From the NCBI GenBank assembly GCA_947624785.1, contig CANQLV010000005.1, positions 124,001 through 188,000 on the forward strand: DNA of 64,000 bases. The letters run 5' to 3'. A program made the translations under genes and the position numbers. The stretch is from Akkermansia muciniphila (GTDB taxonomy: Bacteria > Verrucomicrobiota > Verrucomicrobiia > Verrucomicrobiales > Akkermansiaceae). This document shows positions 52,463-61,822 of this stretch, piece after piece (positions within the stretch are counted from its first letter, which is position 1; each line of letters starts with the position of its first letter). The notes beneath the pieces were generated by a model. That model saw nothing but the letters and a program-made list of their open reading frames with translations. It did not search any database and was not told the origin of the DNA.

Positions 52463-55400
52463 TCAGCTATTAGAGGAATATAGTTTCTGATGAAGAATCT
52501 TGAACACCCCGCTATTTCTCCATGCCTTTGCATTGCCGATTACATAAATGACTTCTTTAGCACGGGTTGCTGCCACATTTAAAAGGTTGGGGGTTTTTCC
52601 TGCCCAGAAACGCGCTCCGGCTTGTTCCATTTCAGGAGCTCCAAGAACAAAAATGACTGCCTCAGCTTCTCTGCCCTGAACAGTATGAACTGTTCCTATG
52701 TGTTCCTGGGACCACTGATAGGAATCGTGAACCCATCCTTTCAGGACGGAAGAGTTCTCCAATAAAGAGCGTAACCCATTCTGCACATCGACAAAGGGGG
52801 TGATGATATATAAATCCGGTTCGCATCCTCCATTTCTTATGGTTTGCAAAAGGCGGATGACATGTTGTCCTTCCTCTCTGGACCATTTGCCGTCGGCACT
52901 CCCTTCCACATGAATCCAGCGTGAAGGACCTGCTGCTTGAATGATGGAGGAAGGTCCGGGAACTTTGCCTTGTACCATCATATTGTCGTAGGCGACCGCA
53001 TTGGAGATGGAGAACATGGGCTCGGCGCACCTGCGATGGACAAGAAGAGGTACTCCGACTTCTCTCGTTCCATCAGGTGTTTCAAAGCGTCCGATATAAG
53101 TTGTCGTCCGGTCCGCGAGAGTTTGAGCAGAAGCTTCCGGAGCATTGTAAATATTGGCGTTAACGCCAAAATGATTGCATATGGTTCTGGTCAGGTGATC
53201 AGGTAATACGACAATCGGTTCAATTTGCATTGGATCCCCAACGATGACGGCACGTTTGGAACGCAGCAGCGCTCCTACAGCCGCCTGTGGAAGGGCCTGC
53301 CCGGCTTCATCAATGAGAAGCCATCCAAGTTCTTTTTTTGCTACCCCGGCAAACATGGCGCTGAAGGAAGCGAATGTCGTGGAGACCACGGGGACAATGA
53401 GAAATAAAGTCGCCCATAAATCGTTGATGAGAGTATCCTTTTCAGAGGGTCCAAGAGATTTGTTGCCGGAATTGTCAAAAAATGCACAGCAATTGTGGCG
53501 TATTTGTTTTGCGGCTCCGTCAATGAAGGCTTTGTGAAGCATCATGGAGGCTTCATAAAGGTCTCCCCGCAGACGTGTTATCCGGGAGTCTAACCAGGGA
53601 ACACTTGTCTGGCGTTGTTCATGAGACTGGGAGAAGTAGTCTGCATCAATAAAAGTTCCGGTATGTTTCCGGGTATACTCGGAGTAATGTTGAGTCTTAT
53701 CGTTTTTTTGATCGGAAAGATGGTTCAGTGTTTCTTCTTCCTCCAATATCCTTTTTTTCAAAGAAGTTCGTTGTTCCTTCAGATGAAGAAGTTGCTCGTT
53801 CGACTGGCTAAGGTCCTTTTCTGCAGATTGAAATGTCTTTTCCGCGATGGAGGTGGCATGTGACCATTCCCGGTAAATGGAAGGGAAAAATAAACGGCGG
53901 AAAAATCCCGGTTTCCGGGCTCTAAGTTCATTGTATTTCAGCGTTAAATCATGCAAGGAAAGCTGTTTCCGGGTAATATCCTGTTCTTTCCGTTTAAATG
54001 TTTCTTCCAGTTGTTGATGTTCCTCTGTTAATTGAAATAAGTTTTTTTCATGTTCCTTTATTTCCTCAACATGCCAACAAATTTCACTGTACAGGTCGTG
54101 AATAGTTTGCAACCGGGAGAGTTCTTTATCTACTACCTTGAGGATTTCAAGAAAATGCTGTCTGGCCTTATGCCACCGTTTCAGTGCTTCTTCATGATCT
54201 TTGGGGGCGTCTTCTTGCTCAATAATGGGAGCAACACATGTTGTGTCTGTCCCATTGTCATTGGAAAGACTACCTATGTACCTGAGATATGTCTGTAATC
54301 CGTAATTTTTATCCCACCAAAATTGCTCCCGGAAATGAAAGCGATTGGACGATTTTCCAAGTGCAGCGCTAATGATACCCCATGTTTTTCTGGAAAACAG
54401 GGCATCGGATATCGTGGAAAAGTATCCTTTTGGAAAACATTCTTCTGCTACTGCATTGCGTCCCGGCAATTCCTGGCTAATGTTTTCTACCGCCTTGTTA
54501 TTGGAAGAGGCGATGACGATTTCGAAACCCTTCAATTTAGGTGAAAGAGAGTATAGGTAGAGACAAGCACTGCCTCTTTTCACCTTTTCACCAGAATACT
54601 TGAAGGCGTCTTCAGGATCGTTAAAGTCAGCCATCGCCTTGGCTCTTTCAAAGACGATGCCTGCGATGATATCCCGGAGCAAGGTGGTTTTCCCTGTTCC
54701 CGGTGGTCCATTTACGGCGAGGATGCCTCCATTTTGTAATTCAGAGAGGGCGATGTTGACAGCACATTGTTGAAGTGGCGCTAGGGAATGCCGTCCCTGG
54801 CCGGGCCATGCAGCCAATGGGAATAGAAATGGAGAAAGGATTTGCCTGACGGCGGAAGGGTCGTGCAGGAGATCCCAACGCTCAAGGGGCGGCAACATTC
54901 CGAGATAGCGTCTCAGATTATCCGGAAGCCTTTTTTTCTGTGACAACCGTTTGGCCCAGTCGAGGTCCTTAAGAAAAAATGAGTTGAGTAAAGGAGGTTC
55001 CGGGGCTTCTTTGAGCTGGTTCCACTGGTACATGCGCAGGATAAAGGATGGTTCCTTCACTAAAGCCCTGTCCAGGCTGAGGGTGGTGACCAGCCAGCTG
55101 TAAGCGTCCATGATATCGGATGAATGAAGAGGCTGCAAGTTCCCGTCCTCATCCCTTCTGCTTAATCTGGAGGTAAGTTTGTTGATGAGGTTCTCCTCGG
55201 CCAGCGGCCACTGCTCCAGACGGCGTAAATCACCTTTTAACGCGATGGGAACACCCCATCCAAAACTGGAAATGGCGATAGAATTCTGCCCTGCAATTTT
55301 TCCTGTTACGTCTACAATGACGCTGGCTAGTATTGCTTCCCCTGAAGGGGACGGCCGTTGTTCCCGGGAGTCTGAATAAACGTTAAGCAGTTCTTTCACG

Positions 55401-55738
55401 GCTCCCACCATGGAGATGGAGCCGAGAATAATTTGGTAATAAATCCGGTAGCCCGGTCGGAAATTTTTGTCTTTATATTCCCAGGGTAGGAACCGGTCTT
55501 TAAACCGGATAACATTTTTAGAGTTTCCATCACATAAACTCTCCGGTTTACGGAAAGTCATGGGAGATAAGACCTCCATGGCGATCCAGGAGTTGAGTAC
55601 AGCTTCTGAAGGAGAAAATTCGCGATCAGCATCTGTGAGCGGAGTTCTTTCCAACGTCATGGTGTTGACGTGGGGATGGTCGGGACTGGAATTTTTTTCT
55701 TCCACGTGCTCTTCCTTGTTTACTTGTTGAACCTCCAT
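52463..55738 (-). CDS. UPF1-like superfamily 1 helicase with coiled-coil insertion
   Basis: A 1091-residue helicase of the AAA_11/AAA_12 (COG1112, UPF1-like) type. Residues 1-330 form an unrecognised N-terminal domain. Motif I is NGPPGTGKTTLL near 345-356; a long coiled coil at about 500-690 is inserted before motif II, LLIDEAGQALPQ near 806-817, and motif III GDPMQIEPIV. Motifs V and VI follow (GTVHTVQGREAEAVIFVLG and LLNVAATRAKEVIYVIGN). No nuclease or phospholipase-D domain is seen at the C terminus, unlike type II Mokosh. GC is clearly lower than in the polysaccharide locus. It lies just downstream of the STAND nuclease gene on the same strand, which suggests a defence island. Confidence 0.85.
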   Translation of the reverse strand: MEVQQVNKEEHVEEKNSSPDHPHVNTMTLERTPLTDADREFSPSEAVLNSWIAMEVLSPMTFRKPESLCDGNSKNVIRFKDRFLPWEYKDKNFRPGYRIYYQIILGSISMVGAVKELLNVYSDSREQRPSPSGEAILASVIVDVTGKIAGQNSIAISSFGWGVPIALKGDLRRLEQWPLAEENLINKLTSRLSRRDEDGNLQPLHSSDIMDAYSWLVTTLSLDRALVKEPSFILRMYQWNQLKEAPEPPLLNSFFLKDLDWAKRLSQKKRLPDNLRRYLGMLPPLERWDLLHDPSAVRQILSPFLFPLAAWPGQGRHSLAPLQQCAVNIALSELQNGGILAVNGPPGTGKTTLLRDIIAGIVFERAKAMADFNDPEDAFKYSGEKVKRGSACLYLYSLSPKLKGFEIVIASSNNKAVENISQELPGRNAVAEECFPKGYFSTISDALFSRKTWGIISAALGKSSNRFHFREQFWWDKNYGLQTYLRYIGSLSNDNGTDTTCVAPIIEQEDAPKDHEEALKRWHKARQHFLEILKVVDKELSRLQTIHDLYSEICWHVEEIKEHEKNLFQLTEEHQQLEETFKRKEQDITRKQLSLHDLTLKYNELRARKPGFFRRLFFPSIYREWSHATSIAEKTFQSAEKDLSQSNEQLLHLKEQRTSLKKRILEEEETLNHLSDQKNDKTQHYSEYTRKHTGTFIDADYFSQSHEQRQTSVPWLDSRITRLRGDLYEASMMLHKAFIDGAAKQIRHNCCAFFDNSGNKSLGPSEKDTLINDLWATLFLIVPVVSTTFASFSAMFAGVAKKELGWLLIDEAGQALPQAAVGALLRSKRAVIVGDPMQIEPIVVLPDHLTRTICNHFGVNANIYNAPEASAQTLADRTTTYIGRFETPDGTREVGVPLLVHRRCAEPMFSISNAVAYDNMMVQGKVPGPSSIIQAAGPSRWIHVEGSADGKWSREEGQHVIRLLQTIRNGGCEPDLYIITPFVDVQNGLRSLLENSSVLKGWVHDSYQWSQEHIGTVHTVQGREAEAVIFVLGAPEMEQAGARFWAGKTPNLLNVAATRAKEVIYVIGNAKAWRNSGVFKILHQKLYSSNS

Positions 55739-56075
55739 TATTTTTTCCTTTGAAGACGGAGTAGCTTCCTGCTTTGATTCTGTTCCCTGAAAGTTGAAAA
55801 AGAAGTCTGGACCGTGCTTTTCTTTTCCAGTCCGTCGGTAGGTTTGGAGACTGCGTCAATGCACTTGTTCAGTCTTCAGCTCTGGGAGTGGTCCTGTATG
55901 TCAATTCTTCTTCCAGCATGTTGAGAAGATGGGATCGGTGGATTCTGCCTCAAACACCTTTTCCGGTTTTCCTATTTTTTTCTTAAAAATGGTTTGTCTT
56001 TCGTGACTGCACGTGTTGGATATTTGATGATAGGCGATTTATTGTAAATCAAATAACTTTGTTGATGATGTCATC
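55739..56075. other. Spacer between helicase and STAND nuclease genes
   Basis: 337 AT-rich bases without a convincing gene. An AAAGGA stretch just upstream of 55738 may be the helicase ribosome-binding site. No terminator with a good stem is seen, so read-through from the STAND gene into the helicase gene is possible. Confidence 0.35.
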
Positions 56076-59000
56076 TTATGTCCGTTCAAAGGTATTGTAC
56101 CAATCATCCAGATTTACATGCTTTTTCTGCAAGTGTTCAATGATGGCAAGAGACCGGTGTAAAAACTGTCCCTGATCAGATATTTCTCTGTTTTCTCCCT
56201 CCTTGAAAAGTTCCGTAATAACGGTAAGGATTTCAGAACCATAAAAGTACTGCCAATTTTCAGCGACTGTATTTTGGGATAAAATTTCCATTATTTCCAG
56301 GATATCATCTATATGATTGGGCGCCGCCTTTGCCATCCATGAAAAGAAGGAATGGTCCTTGATGCACATGGAAGGTTTTTTCTCCAGGATTATTTTTGCT
56401 AATTGGATGAGAGTGTGATCTTGAATCTCGGATGAACAAAATGTATGGATCAGAGTTGTTTCTCTGATTAACGCCTCTTTCTTTGAATCTAAAATAAATC
56501 TGATTTCTTCCAGACATTTATTGATGATATTTTTGCTTTCAGCGTCATGGCGATCTTCTAAGTTGGAAAGATATACATTTAAAGCGCCTTTCCATGAGGT
56601 GTCTGTCCGGGCAGACTTCAGCTCTTCTTCAAAAATTTCTTTGGTAATTTTATTGGCTAGATAACATAAAGCCTCCAATTGACCCCAGTTTTTCCCGATA
56701 GAGTCACTTTGAGATGCATGCATGGTCCTCAGATGAGGTATTACTAAATCAATTTCTTTGTGATAACAGTAATAGAGGTAACGGTAAACTTCATGTGTCC
56801 CGTATAGTTGTTCATCTGTAACTATTTCATTGAATAATTCCCATGCCATTTCCCGGTTATCATTCAATAACGGAAGCATCCTATCTATGTAGAATGTTTT
56901 GACTGACAGATTTTCCATCACGGTAAAATCTCTGAGCAATTGCATGTGCTCGGAAGAGATTCCTTTCCCTCGTTTTTTTTCAAAAAGAGTGAAGGCTGCC
57001 TGGATTGTCGATCCTATGGGAGAATTCAACACTCTTCCTGTGTCGATTTTTTCTATCTCTTCCACATATTGATCAACGTAATTGATAAATCTTTTTAAGT
57101 AGTTGATGATTTCCTGATACATCTTTTCATCTTCAAAAACGATCAGGGAACTGGCTTCCAACGCTGAAGCGATAGTTCTTTCACTGAAATCCGCCGTTTT
57201 TTTAATTAAAGATAAAATTGTATTCGCTATTCCCTGTGCCTCTGGTTTTTCTTTGGCTTCCCACTTGTCTGCTCTTATATGACCATATAGGTAATGAAGA
57301 TGGTCTGCAAGACCCCCTAAAACAGCGTTATGAATTTGATCATCCAGTTCCGTCCAATGCTTTTTCCATAGGTAGTCAAATTGTGTGGGAGCCATGCTAA
57401 TAGCTTTCTGCAATTGATATTGAATGTGGGGATCTTCATGATCTAAGTGGTATGTTTGATAATTTATGTCATGAAAATGTTTCAGTACTCGTAAAACTTC
57501 GTTTTCAGAAAAACACAGGAAACGTTCAGTAGGGACGGCTGAAGGAACATACCCTCCCGATATTCGGTCTGCATCGGCAGGAAGGCAGAGGTGTAGGGAG
57601 ATACCTCCCCGTTTAGCTATATCGATGAAGGTAATAATTTTTTGTGTTTTCCATGGTTGGGGGATGATGTCGAGAAATGTAAGAACTCTTTCTTTTTGCC
57701 ATGGATCATCACTATTTTGATAAGTGTCGAAAAGTGGATCAATAATGGAAGATAGTTCTGCTTCATCGAGATATGGAGCGATTTGTTTTAATAATTGACT
57801 GGATTCATGAAGGAAGAAAAAATGTTTCTGGGTAATAAAATATCTGATGATTTGCTTGCTTTCCGTCAAATACTTTTCTGGATTAATTAGTAATGAGGAA
57901 ATTACAATAAACATGAGAGCCGGATTTTTATCGACTGCCTGCATGAGATCTGGAAGTTTTTTTATCCACCATTCTCCCCCTTGTGCACTTTGCTCCACGC
58001 ACGCTTTTCTGACCAGTATGATAAAAACGGAAAAGTTTTTTTCGTGGCTCATAAGAGTCAGATCTCCATACTCTGAAAGGCAATAATCAATGAATTCCTT
58101 GTCATCTTTTCCGGAATCATATAAATAATTTACCCATTGAATGATATGGTCCAGGCACTTTCCTAGTAAGCAGGAAGATGATTTGATGGCGTTTTCCAGA
58201 AAATCGTGATTCTTTGAAAAATGCATCCCTGAGCACCTTAAGCTTTTTTGCAGTGTTTCGAGACATTCCGGAAGGTGATGGTCATAGCCGTTTGCTATCC
58301 ATGAGAAAAGTAAATCATCATATTTTTCTGTTTCTTCCTTGGGCATCTTCATCAAGATCCGTTCAACAGGGAAGGATACATATTCGTCTTGATAATGATG
58401 GCTTAAAATATTTTTTAGAAGGGGAAATGTTTCATTAATATTGGCGATATCATGTTTTTCAAGAGAAGAAATAATATCTTTTTTCAAGCTTTCATGATCG
58501 GGCCAGGAGAATTCCAGTACGCTTAACCAAAAATCAGTAATTTCCTTTGGATGAGACTCATAAAATTCACTGGCTTGATGGACCATCCATCCGAGCCAGT
58601 TTTCATTCTCTGACTGGCAAATCGCATCAAACCAGTCTTTTCTCAAAAATAGGAACCATTCGTATTGCTTGATGTTTCTGAAGAACAGCAAAAACAACTC
58701 ATTTTTTGACTGGAACAGGTAACGAACCAGTGCTTGATCATCGGGTTCCGGAATGACCTCTGCAAGAGAAGAAACCATCAGCCTTTTCAAATGGAAGGCG
58801 ACTTGGTTGGAATCCAGAAGTCCTCTTAATTCCTGTCGGAATTGTTCAGGGTTATGACTCCTGAGGTAAAAGAAGTATGTTCTGACAATGGGCCGTACAA
58901 AGGGAACAGGAGGCAGTTCTCCTGCGTATGCAGACAACGTTTTTCCTTGCCGGATGGCGTTCCTTACCAAAATGAGATCCAGATAGGTTTGATGGCCGAA

Positions 59001-60671
59001 TCTTAACTTGGAATATCCCGATTTCTCGAGAATATGGAGGCTTTGCAAAATACGAATATCTTCCCCCTGCAATTTCGTTTCCTCTTCCATGATTTCCATT
59101 CTGTGACGGTCCAGCATTCTCAGCGCAATCTCATGAAGAGATTTTTCGATTTGTTTGCGGGAAGGTTCTCCCATTTTTTCATTCAGGGAAAACTTCAAAT
59201 ATCCGGACAGAAGGTCGATGTCATTCGATTGAGTAGGGACCATTCCCTGCTGACGAAGTTCATGATAGATCCAAAGCATGCAGGGTGATGAAAGGAGACA
59301 TTTCTGTCTGTCACCCACTTGAGAGGCATTCCAGCCCCATTTTTCAAAAAGCGGAACAATCTCCTCCTTCCAGTCCCAGGGTTTTACAGAGATACGTTTT
59401 TCCCAGGGGATAGCCCGTAGACGAGAGTCATAGGCAGCATCAAACGTTCTACAGGAAGCGACGATAAAAATATTGGGGATATTTCTAAGTTGATCAATCA
59501 GGGCGGAAAAGTATCTGAAAGCAACGCCGCCCGTTGAGATGGCGATGACGTCAAGAGAATCCATGGCAACGACGACAGGATGCCATTCAGCAAACCGGGC
59601 TATTTTTCGAAAAAGGTCGTGATCCAGTTCCTGGGATATCCTGCCTGCGTCGTTCCCGATGCCGTCAAATTCCTTGGTTTGAAGGTAGATGACGTTGTAT
59701 GAAGTGTCTGGATCTTGTTCCAGCTGATCGACAAGATTAAGGAGAACGCAACTTTTTCCGGCGCCAGGTCCTCCTTCAAGCAATATGGTCTTGTTTCCGG
59801 CATCAAGATGCTGAAGAATTTCTTTCACTTCCGGCCGAGGAATTCTTTCCCCTCCTATTTCCCTGAGAAAGCTACTTCGGCCGATGGCAGAAATTCTCTG
59901 GATCTCTTCTCTCAGAATTTCTACGGGATACCGGGGTGCTAAACAAATACCGTTCCGTACGAATTTTTCCAGCACATCCTGGCGGGTGATGAAGGAAGAG
60001 TCGGTACATCTTGATTCCAATCCAATTTTTTTCTCCCGGGCGTTGGCCTTTGCAATCAGCTCCAGCACTGCGTCCAGAGCTGCATCCGCATTGGTCGCTA
60101 TGGAAGAAAGGTGTAGGAGGGTACATTTCCTGATAATTTCCTGTTCAATGGTTCTGAAGAAAAGCGTTTTTAAGAATTTCCAAAGTTCGGTGTCTTCTTC
60201 CTGAACATCCAGGACTTCTTTCAATTTTTGATAAATGGCGTTTATTGTTGCATTGTTATCGATGGCGGTGTGGATGAGTGATTGTACATCGGGATAGGAA
60301 CGGGATTCTTCCGCCAGTTTTCCCAAGTCACCGAATCCGTCTTGACAATAAAAATCAATGGATTCGATATCATCAGCTCTTTTGAAGAGGTTCCATGCCT
60401 TCTTCAGTTCTGCCCCCAATCCGTGGATAGTCCAATCCCTGCGGGCTGTCTGGTTTTTTTTACACTGGCAGTAGGTTTTTCTACCTGATTCATAATGAAT
60501 AATAAAGTCTTCTACTTCTATTGGGCCGCCATCCAGGACGCGTGTTGATTCAATTTCCATCCGGACGATTTTTTGTCCGCTCTTTTCATCCATCATCTCG
60601 GCAATATATTGGGCGACCAGCAAATTCTGGTATCTGTCACCCTTATGAGATTCAACTGCGCTTCTACTCAT
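56076..60671 (-). CDS. Avs-like STAND NTPase with Cap4-type nuclease domain
   Basis: A 1531-residue protein. Residues 1-120 look like a Cap4/DUF4297-type DNA endonuclease: ESHKGDRYQ (7-15), Asp55 in IEVEDFIIHY, and Gln69-Cys-Lys71 in YCQCKKN, giving the D...QxK core of PD-(D/E)xK enzymes. A STAND-type ATPase follows, with Walker A LLEGGPGAGKSCVLL near 296-310 and Walker B VVVAMDSLDV near 366-375. The remaining 1000 residues are helical repeats, the usual target-sensing part. This order matches Avs antiphage proteins, which bind a phage protein, oligomerise and cut DNA. Start 60671 is chosen because the longer frame from 60767 begins inside a terminator hairpin. GC is low, suggesting transfer. 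Confidence 0.8.
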   Translation of the reverse strand: MSRSAVESHKGDRYQNLLVAQYIAEMMDEKSGQKIVRMEIESTRVLDGGPIEVEDFIIHYESGRKTYCQCKKNQTARRDWTIHGLGAELKKAWNLFKRADDIESIDFYCQDGFGDLGKLAEESRSYPDVQSLIHTAIDNNATINAIYQKLKEVLDVQEEDTELWKFLKTLFFRTIEQEIIRKCTLLHLSSIATNADAALDAVLELIAKANAREKKIGLESRCTDSSFITRQDVLEKFVRNGICLAPRYPVEILREEIQRISAIGRSSFLREIGGERIPRPEVKEILQHLDAGNKTILLEGGPGAGKSCVLLNLVDQLEQDPDTSYNVIYLQTKEFDGIGNDAGRISQELDHDLFRKIARFAEWHPVVVAMDSLDVIAISTGGVAFRYFSALIDQLRNIPNIFIVASCRTFDAAYDSRLRAIPWEKRISVKPWDWKEEIVPLFEKWGWNASQVGDRQKCLLSSPCMLWIYHELRQQGMVPTQSNDIDLLSGYLKFSLNEKMGEPSRKQIEKSLHEIALRMLDRHRMEIMEEETKLQGEDIRILQSLHILEKSGYSKLRFGHQTYLDLILVRNAIRQGKTLSAYAGELPPVPFVRPIVRTYFFYLRSHNPEQFRQELRGLLDSNQVAFHLKRLMVSSLAEVIPEPDDQALVRYLFQSKNELFLLFFRNIKQYEWFLFLRKDWFDAICQSENENWLGWMVHQASEFYESHPKEITDFWLSVLEFSWPDHESLKKDIISSLEKHDIANINETFPLLKNILSHHYQDEYVSFPVERILMKMPKEETEKYDDLLFSWIANGYDHHLPECLETLQKSLRCSGMHFSKNHDFLENAIKSSSCLLGKCLDHIIQWVNYLYDSGKDDKEFIDYCLSEYGDLTLMSHEKNFSVFIILVRKACVEQSAQGGEWWIKKLPDLMQAVDKNPALMFIVISSLLINPEKYLTESKQIIRYFITQKHFFFLHESSQLLKQIAPYLDEAELSSIIDPLFDTYQNSDDPWQKERVLTFLDIIPQPWKTQKIITFIDIAKRGGISLHLCLPADADRISGGYVPSAVPTERFLCFSENEVLRVLKHFHDINYQTYHLDHEDPHIQYQLQKAISMAPTQFDYLWKKHWTELDDQIHNAVLGGLADHLHYLYGHIRADKWEAKEKPEAQGIANTILSLIKKTADFSERTIASALEASSLIVFEDEKMYQEIINYLKRFINYVDQYVEEIEKIDTGRVLNSPIGSTIQAAFTLFEKKRGKGISSEHMQLLRDFTVMENLSVKTFYIDRMLPLLNDNREMAWELFNEIVTDEQLYGTHEVYRYLYYCYHKEIDLVIPHLRTMHASQSDSIGKNWGQLEALCYLANKITKEIFEEELKSARTDTSWKGALNVYLSNLEDRHDAESKNIINKCLEEIRFILDSKKEALIRETTLIHTFCSSEIQDHTLIQLAKIILEKKPSMCIKDHSFFSWMAKAAPNHIDDILEIMEILSQNTVAENWQYFYGSEILTVITELFKEGENREISDQGQFLHRSLAIIEHLQKKHVNLDDWYNTFERT

Positions 60672-60742
60672 TGTTTTCCAATATTTTCTATACGCAATCT
60701 TCCTGATCAACAAAAAGGAATCAATATAATTCTGTTTTTCCC

Positions 60743-60772
60743 AAAAAAGCCGTGGCTTGTTCGCCACGGCTT
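60743..60772 (-). terminator. Intrinsic terminator upstream of the STAND gene
   Basis: Stem 60747-60756 pairs perfectly with 60763-60772 (AAGCCGTGGC and its complement, six-base loop). On the minus strand it ends in a run of T residues (60748-60743). It faces the STAND gene, so it ends a transcript coming from higher coordinates and isolates that gene from the prophage remnant. Confidence 0.85.
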
Positions 60773-60804
60773 GAAGAACGGATTAGTTATTCCGCATCAC
60801 AGGT

Positions 60805-60861
60805 TTAGACCTTTTCAAATGGTTGTTGCCATTGCCTGTTTTCCGTGTGTTGCTGCTTCAT
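60805..60861 (-). CDS. Possible 18-residue peptide in a small transcript
   Basis: An ATG at 60861 preceded by GAGAGG at a suitable distance begins MKQQHTENRQWQQPFEKV and stops at TAA. An in-frame ATG at 60885 would extend it by eight residues. After the TAA the frame continues T-C-D-A-E and stops again, so it may be a shortened form of a longer peptide. It lies between a predicted extended -10 promoter (61031-61039) and a terminator (60743-60772). Too short to be sure. Confidence 0.3.
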   Translation of the reverse strand: MKQQHTENRQWQQPFEKV

Positions 60862-60947
60862 TTCCGGTTCCTCTCTTGGATCCATGGGATGGGCAATAGC
60901 CAAAGGTATTCTAGTCGTCATCACGGATGCACTGATATGATGGGGGC

Positions 60948-60961
60948 GTCAGCATGCTGAC
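60948..60961. repeat. 14-bp perfect palindrome
   Basis: GTCAGCATGCTGAC is perfectly self-complementary and lies inside the predicted small transcript, about 75 bases past its likely start. It could be an operator or an RNA hairpin element. No regulator is known. Confidence 0.4.
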
Positions 60962-61030
60962 AACTTCAGTATGTTGTTCCATCTTCTCGTGTGAACTGTA
61001 CTTTTATGCGAGACGTTTATGGATGAAACG

Positions 61031-61039
61031 ATTATAGCA
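61031..61039 (-). promoter_or_regulatory. Extended -10 promoter candidate
   Basis: On the minus strand the sequence reads TGCTATAAT, an extended -10 element, directly after a T-rich tract. No good -35 is present, as is usual for extended -10 promoters. A transcript from here would run about 280 bases to the terminator at 60743. Confidence 0.4.
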
Positions 61040-61063
61040 AAAAAAAATCTTATATTTTTTATA

Positions 61064-61822
61064 TTAGTATTTGATAATAGGCATTAAAGCCATGTTGACG
61101 GGGCGGTTTTCGTCAGCCGTCGGAACAGAGTCGGATGCATCAAAAATTAGGTTGCCGGTATATTGGGCGGAGTAGTCCGCATGACCAGTATATCTTTGGT
61201 TGCTCCCTTTCGTTTTTGAAAACACACCAGCTCCTCCTGTCGAATTAGCTTGAATATACGTAAATAAGTTTCCTGTAATATTACGGATAGCATCTCCCTG
61301 AATGCTGCCTATAGTTCTCTCTGTAGAAGTGGAACGGATGAACAATCCGTTGTCTTTTGTCAAGTCGGGAAGGGCAAAGGTCGTGACGCCGTCGCCGCCG
61401 TAGATGATGCTGATCGCCGCGTATAGTTCCGGGTATTGGCTGATTTGGAGAATGGTCCCGTTGCATTCCAGCCATCCGTCCGGCGCTACGCTGCCGCAAA
61501 ACCACATGAAACAGCCCGGGGCCACACTGGAACCGCACGGACCTGCCGGGCCTGCCGGGCCTGTTTCTCCTTTGTCTCCCTTGTCCCCTTTGGGGCCTTG
61601 TGGACCGGGAAGCCCCTGGATGCCGGGTTCTCCTTTGGGGCCTTGGGGGCCTTCCGGTCCCGGGGCTCCCGGGTCACCCTTGTCTCCTTTAGGTCCTTGG
61701 CCGCCTGAGTTCCATTTTTCCTTTTCCTGTGCCGTGACGTGAATGCTTGCGTTTCCTGCGTGAGCGGAAAATTCATTCTGCGTGGCCATCAGGATTCCGT
61801 TAATCGTGATCATCTCATTCAT
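61064..61822 (-). CDS. Phage tail-fibre-like protein with collagen repeats and tail-collar domain
   Basis: A 252-residue protein. After a short N-terminal part (residues 1-38, with [10 protein letters not shown], common in phage tail proteins), about 19 Gly-X-Y triplets occupy residues 40-97, a collagen-like triple-helix stalk. Then comes a phage tail-collar domain with [18 protein letters not shown], the Y-x-x-L-Y-A-A-I pattern and TFALPDL. Such proteins form trimeric receptor-binding fibres. The C terminus ends MALMPIIKY, as in complete tail-collar proteins. Starts at 61822 and 61813 are both possible. Confidence 0.88.
   Translation of the reverse strand: MNEMITINGILMATQNEFSAHAGNASIHVTAQEKEKWNSGGQGPKGDKGDPGAPGPEGPQGPKGEPGIQGLPGPQGPKGDKGDKGETGPAGPAGPCGSSVAPGCFMWFCGSVAPDGWLECNGTILQISQYPELYAAISIIYGGDGVTTFALPDLTKDNGLFIRSTSTERTIGSIQGDAIRNITGNLFTYIQANSTGGAGVFSKTKGSNQRYTGHADYSAQYTGNLIFDASDSVPTADENRPVNMALMPIIKY

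Larger units (their letters stand above)
60672..61063. other. Region between STAND nuclease and tail-fibre gene
   Basis: The 392 bases hold the terminator, the short peptide frame, the 14-bp palindrome and the extended -10 element listed separately. Together they look like a small transcription unit on the minus strand. Just upstream of 60671, TTGTTG and TATAGA 15 bases apart could be the STAND promoter. Confidence 0.4.

Noticed and set aside
55739-56075. Possible small toxin or antitoxin gene between helicase and STAND genes
   Set aside because: No frame with a plausible start, ribosome-binding site and protein character was found on either strand.
60672-60767. Longer start of the STAND nuclease at 60767
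   Set aside because: The first nine codons are the loop and arm of the terminator hairpin, and the family's nuclease domain begins at MSRSAVESHKG from 60671.
61530-61705. Short-period repeats that could be mistaken for a CRISPR or tandem repeat array
   Set aside because: They are nine-base-type periodicities of Gly-X-Y codons in the collagen-like stalk; there are no spacers or conserved long repeats.
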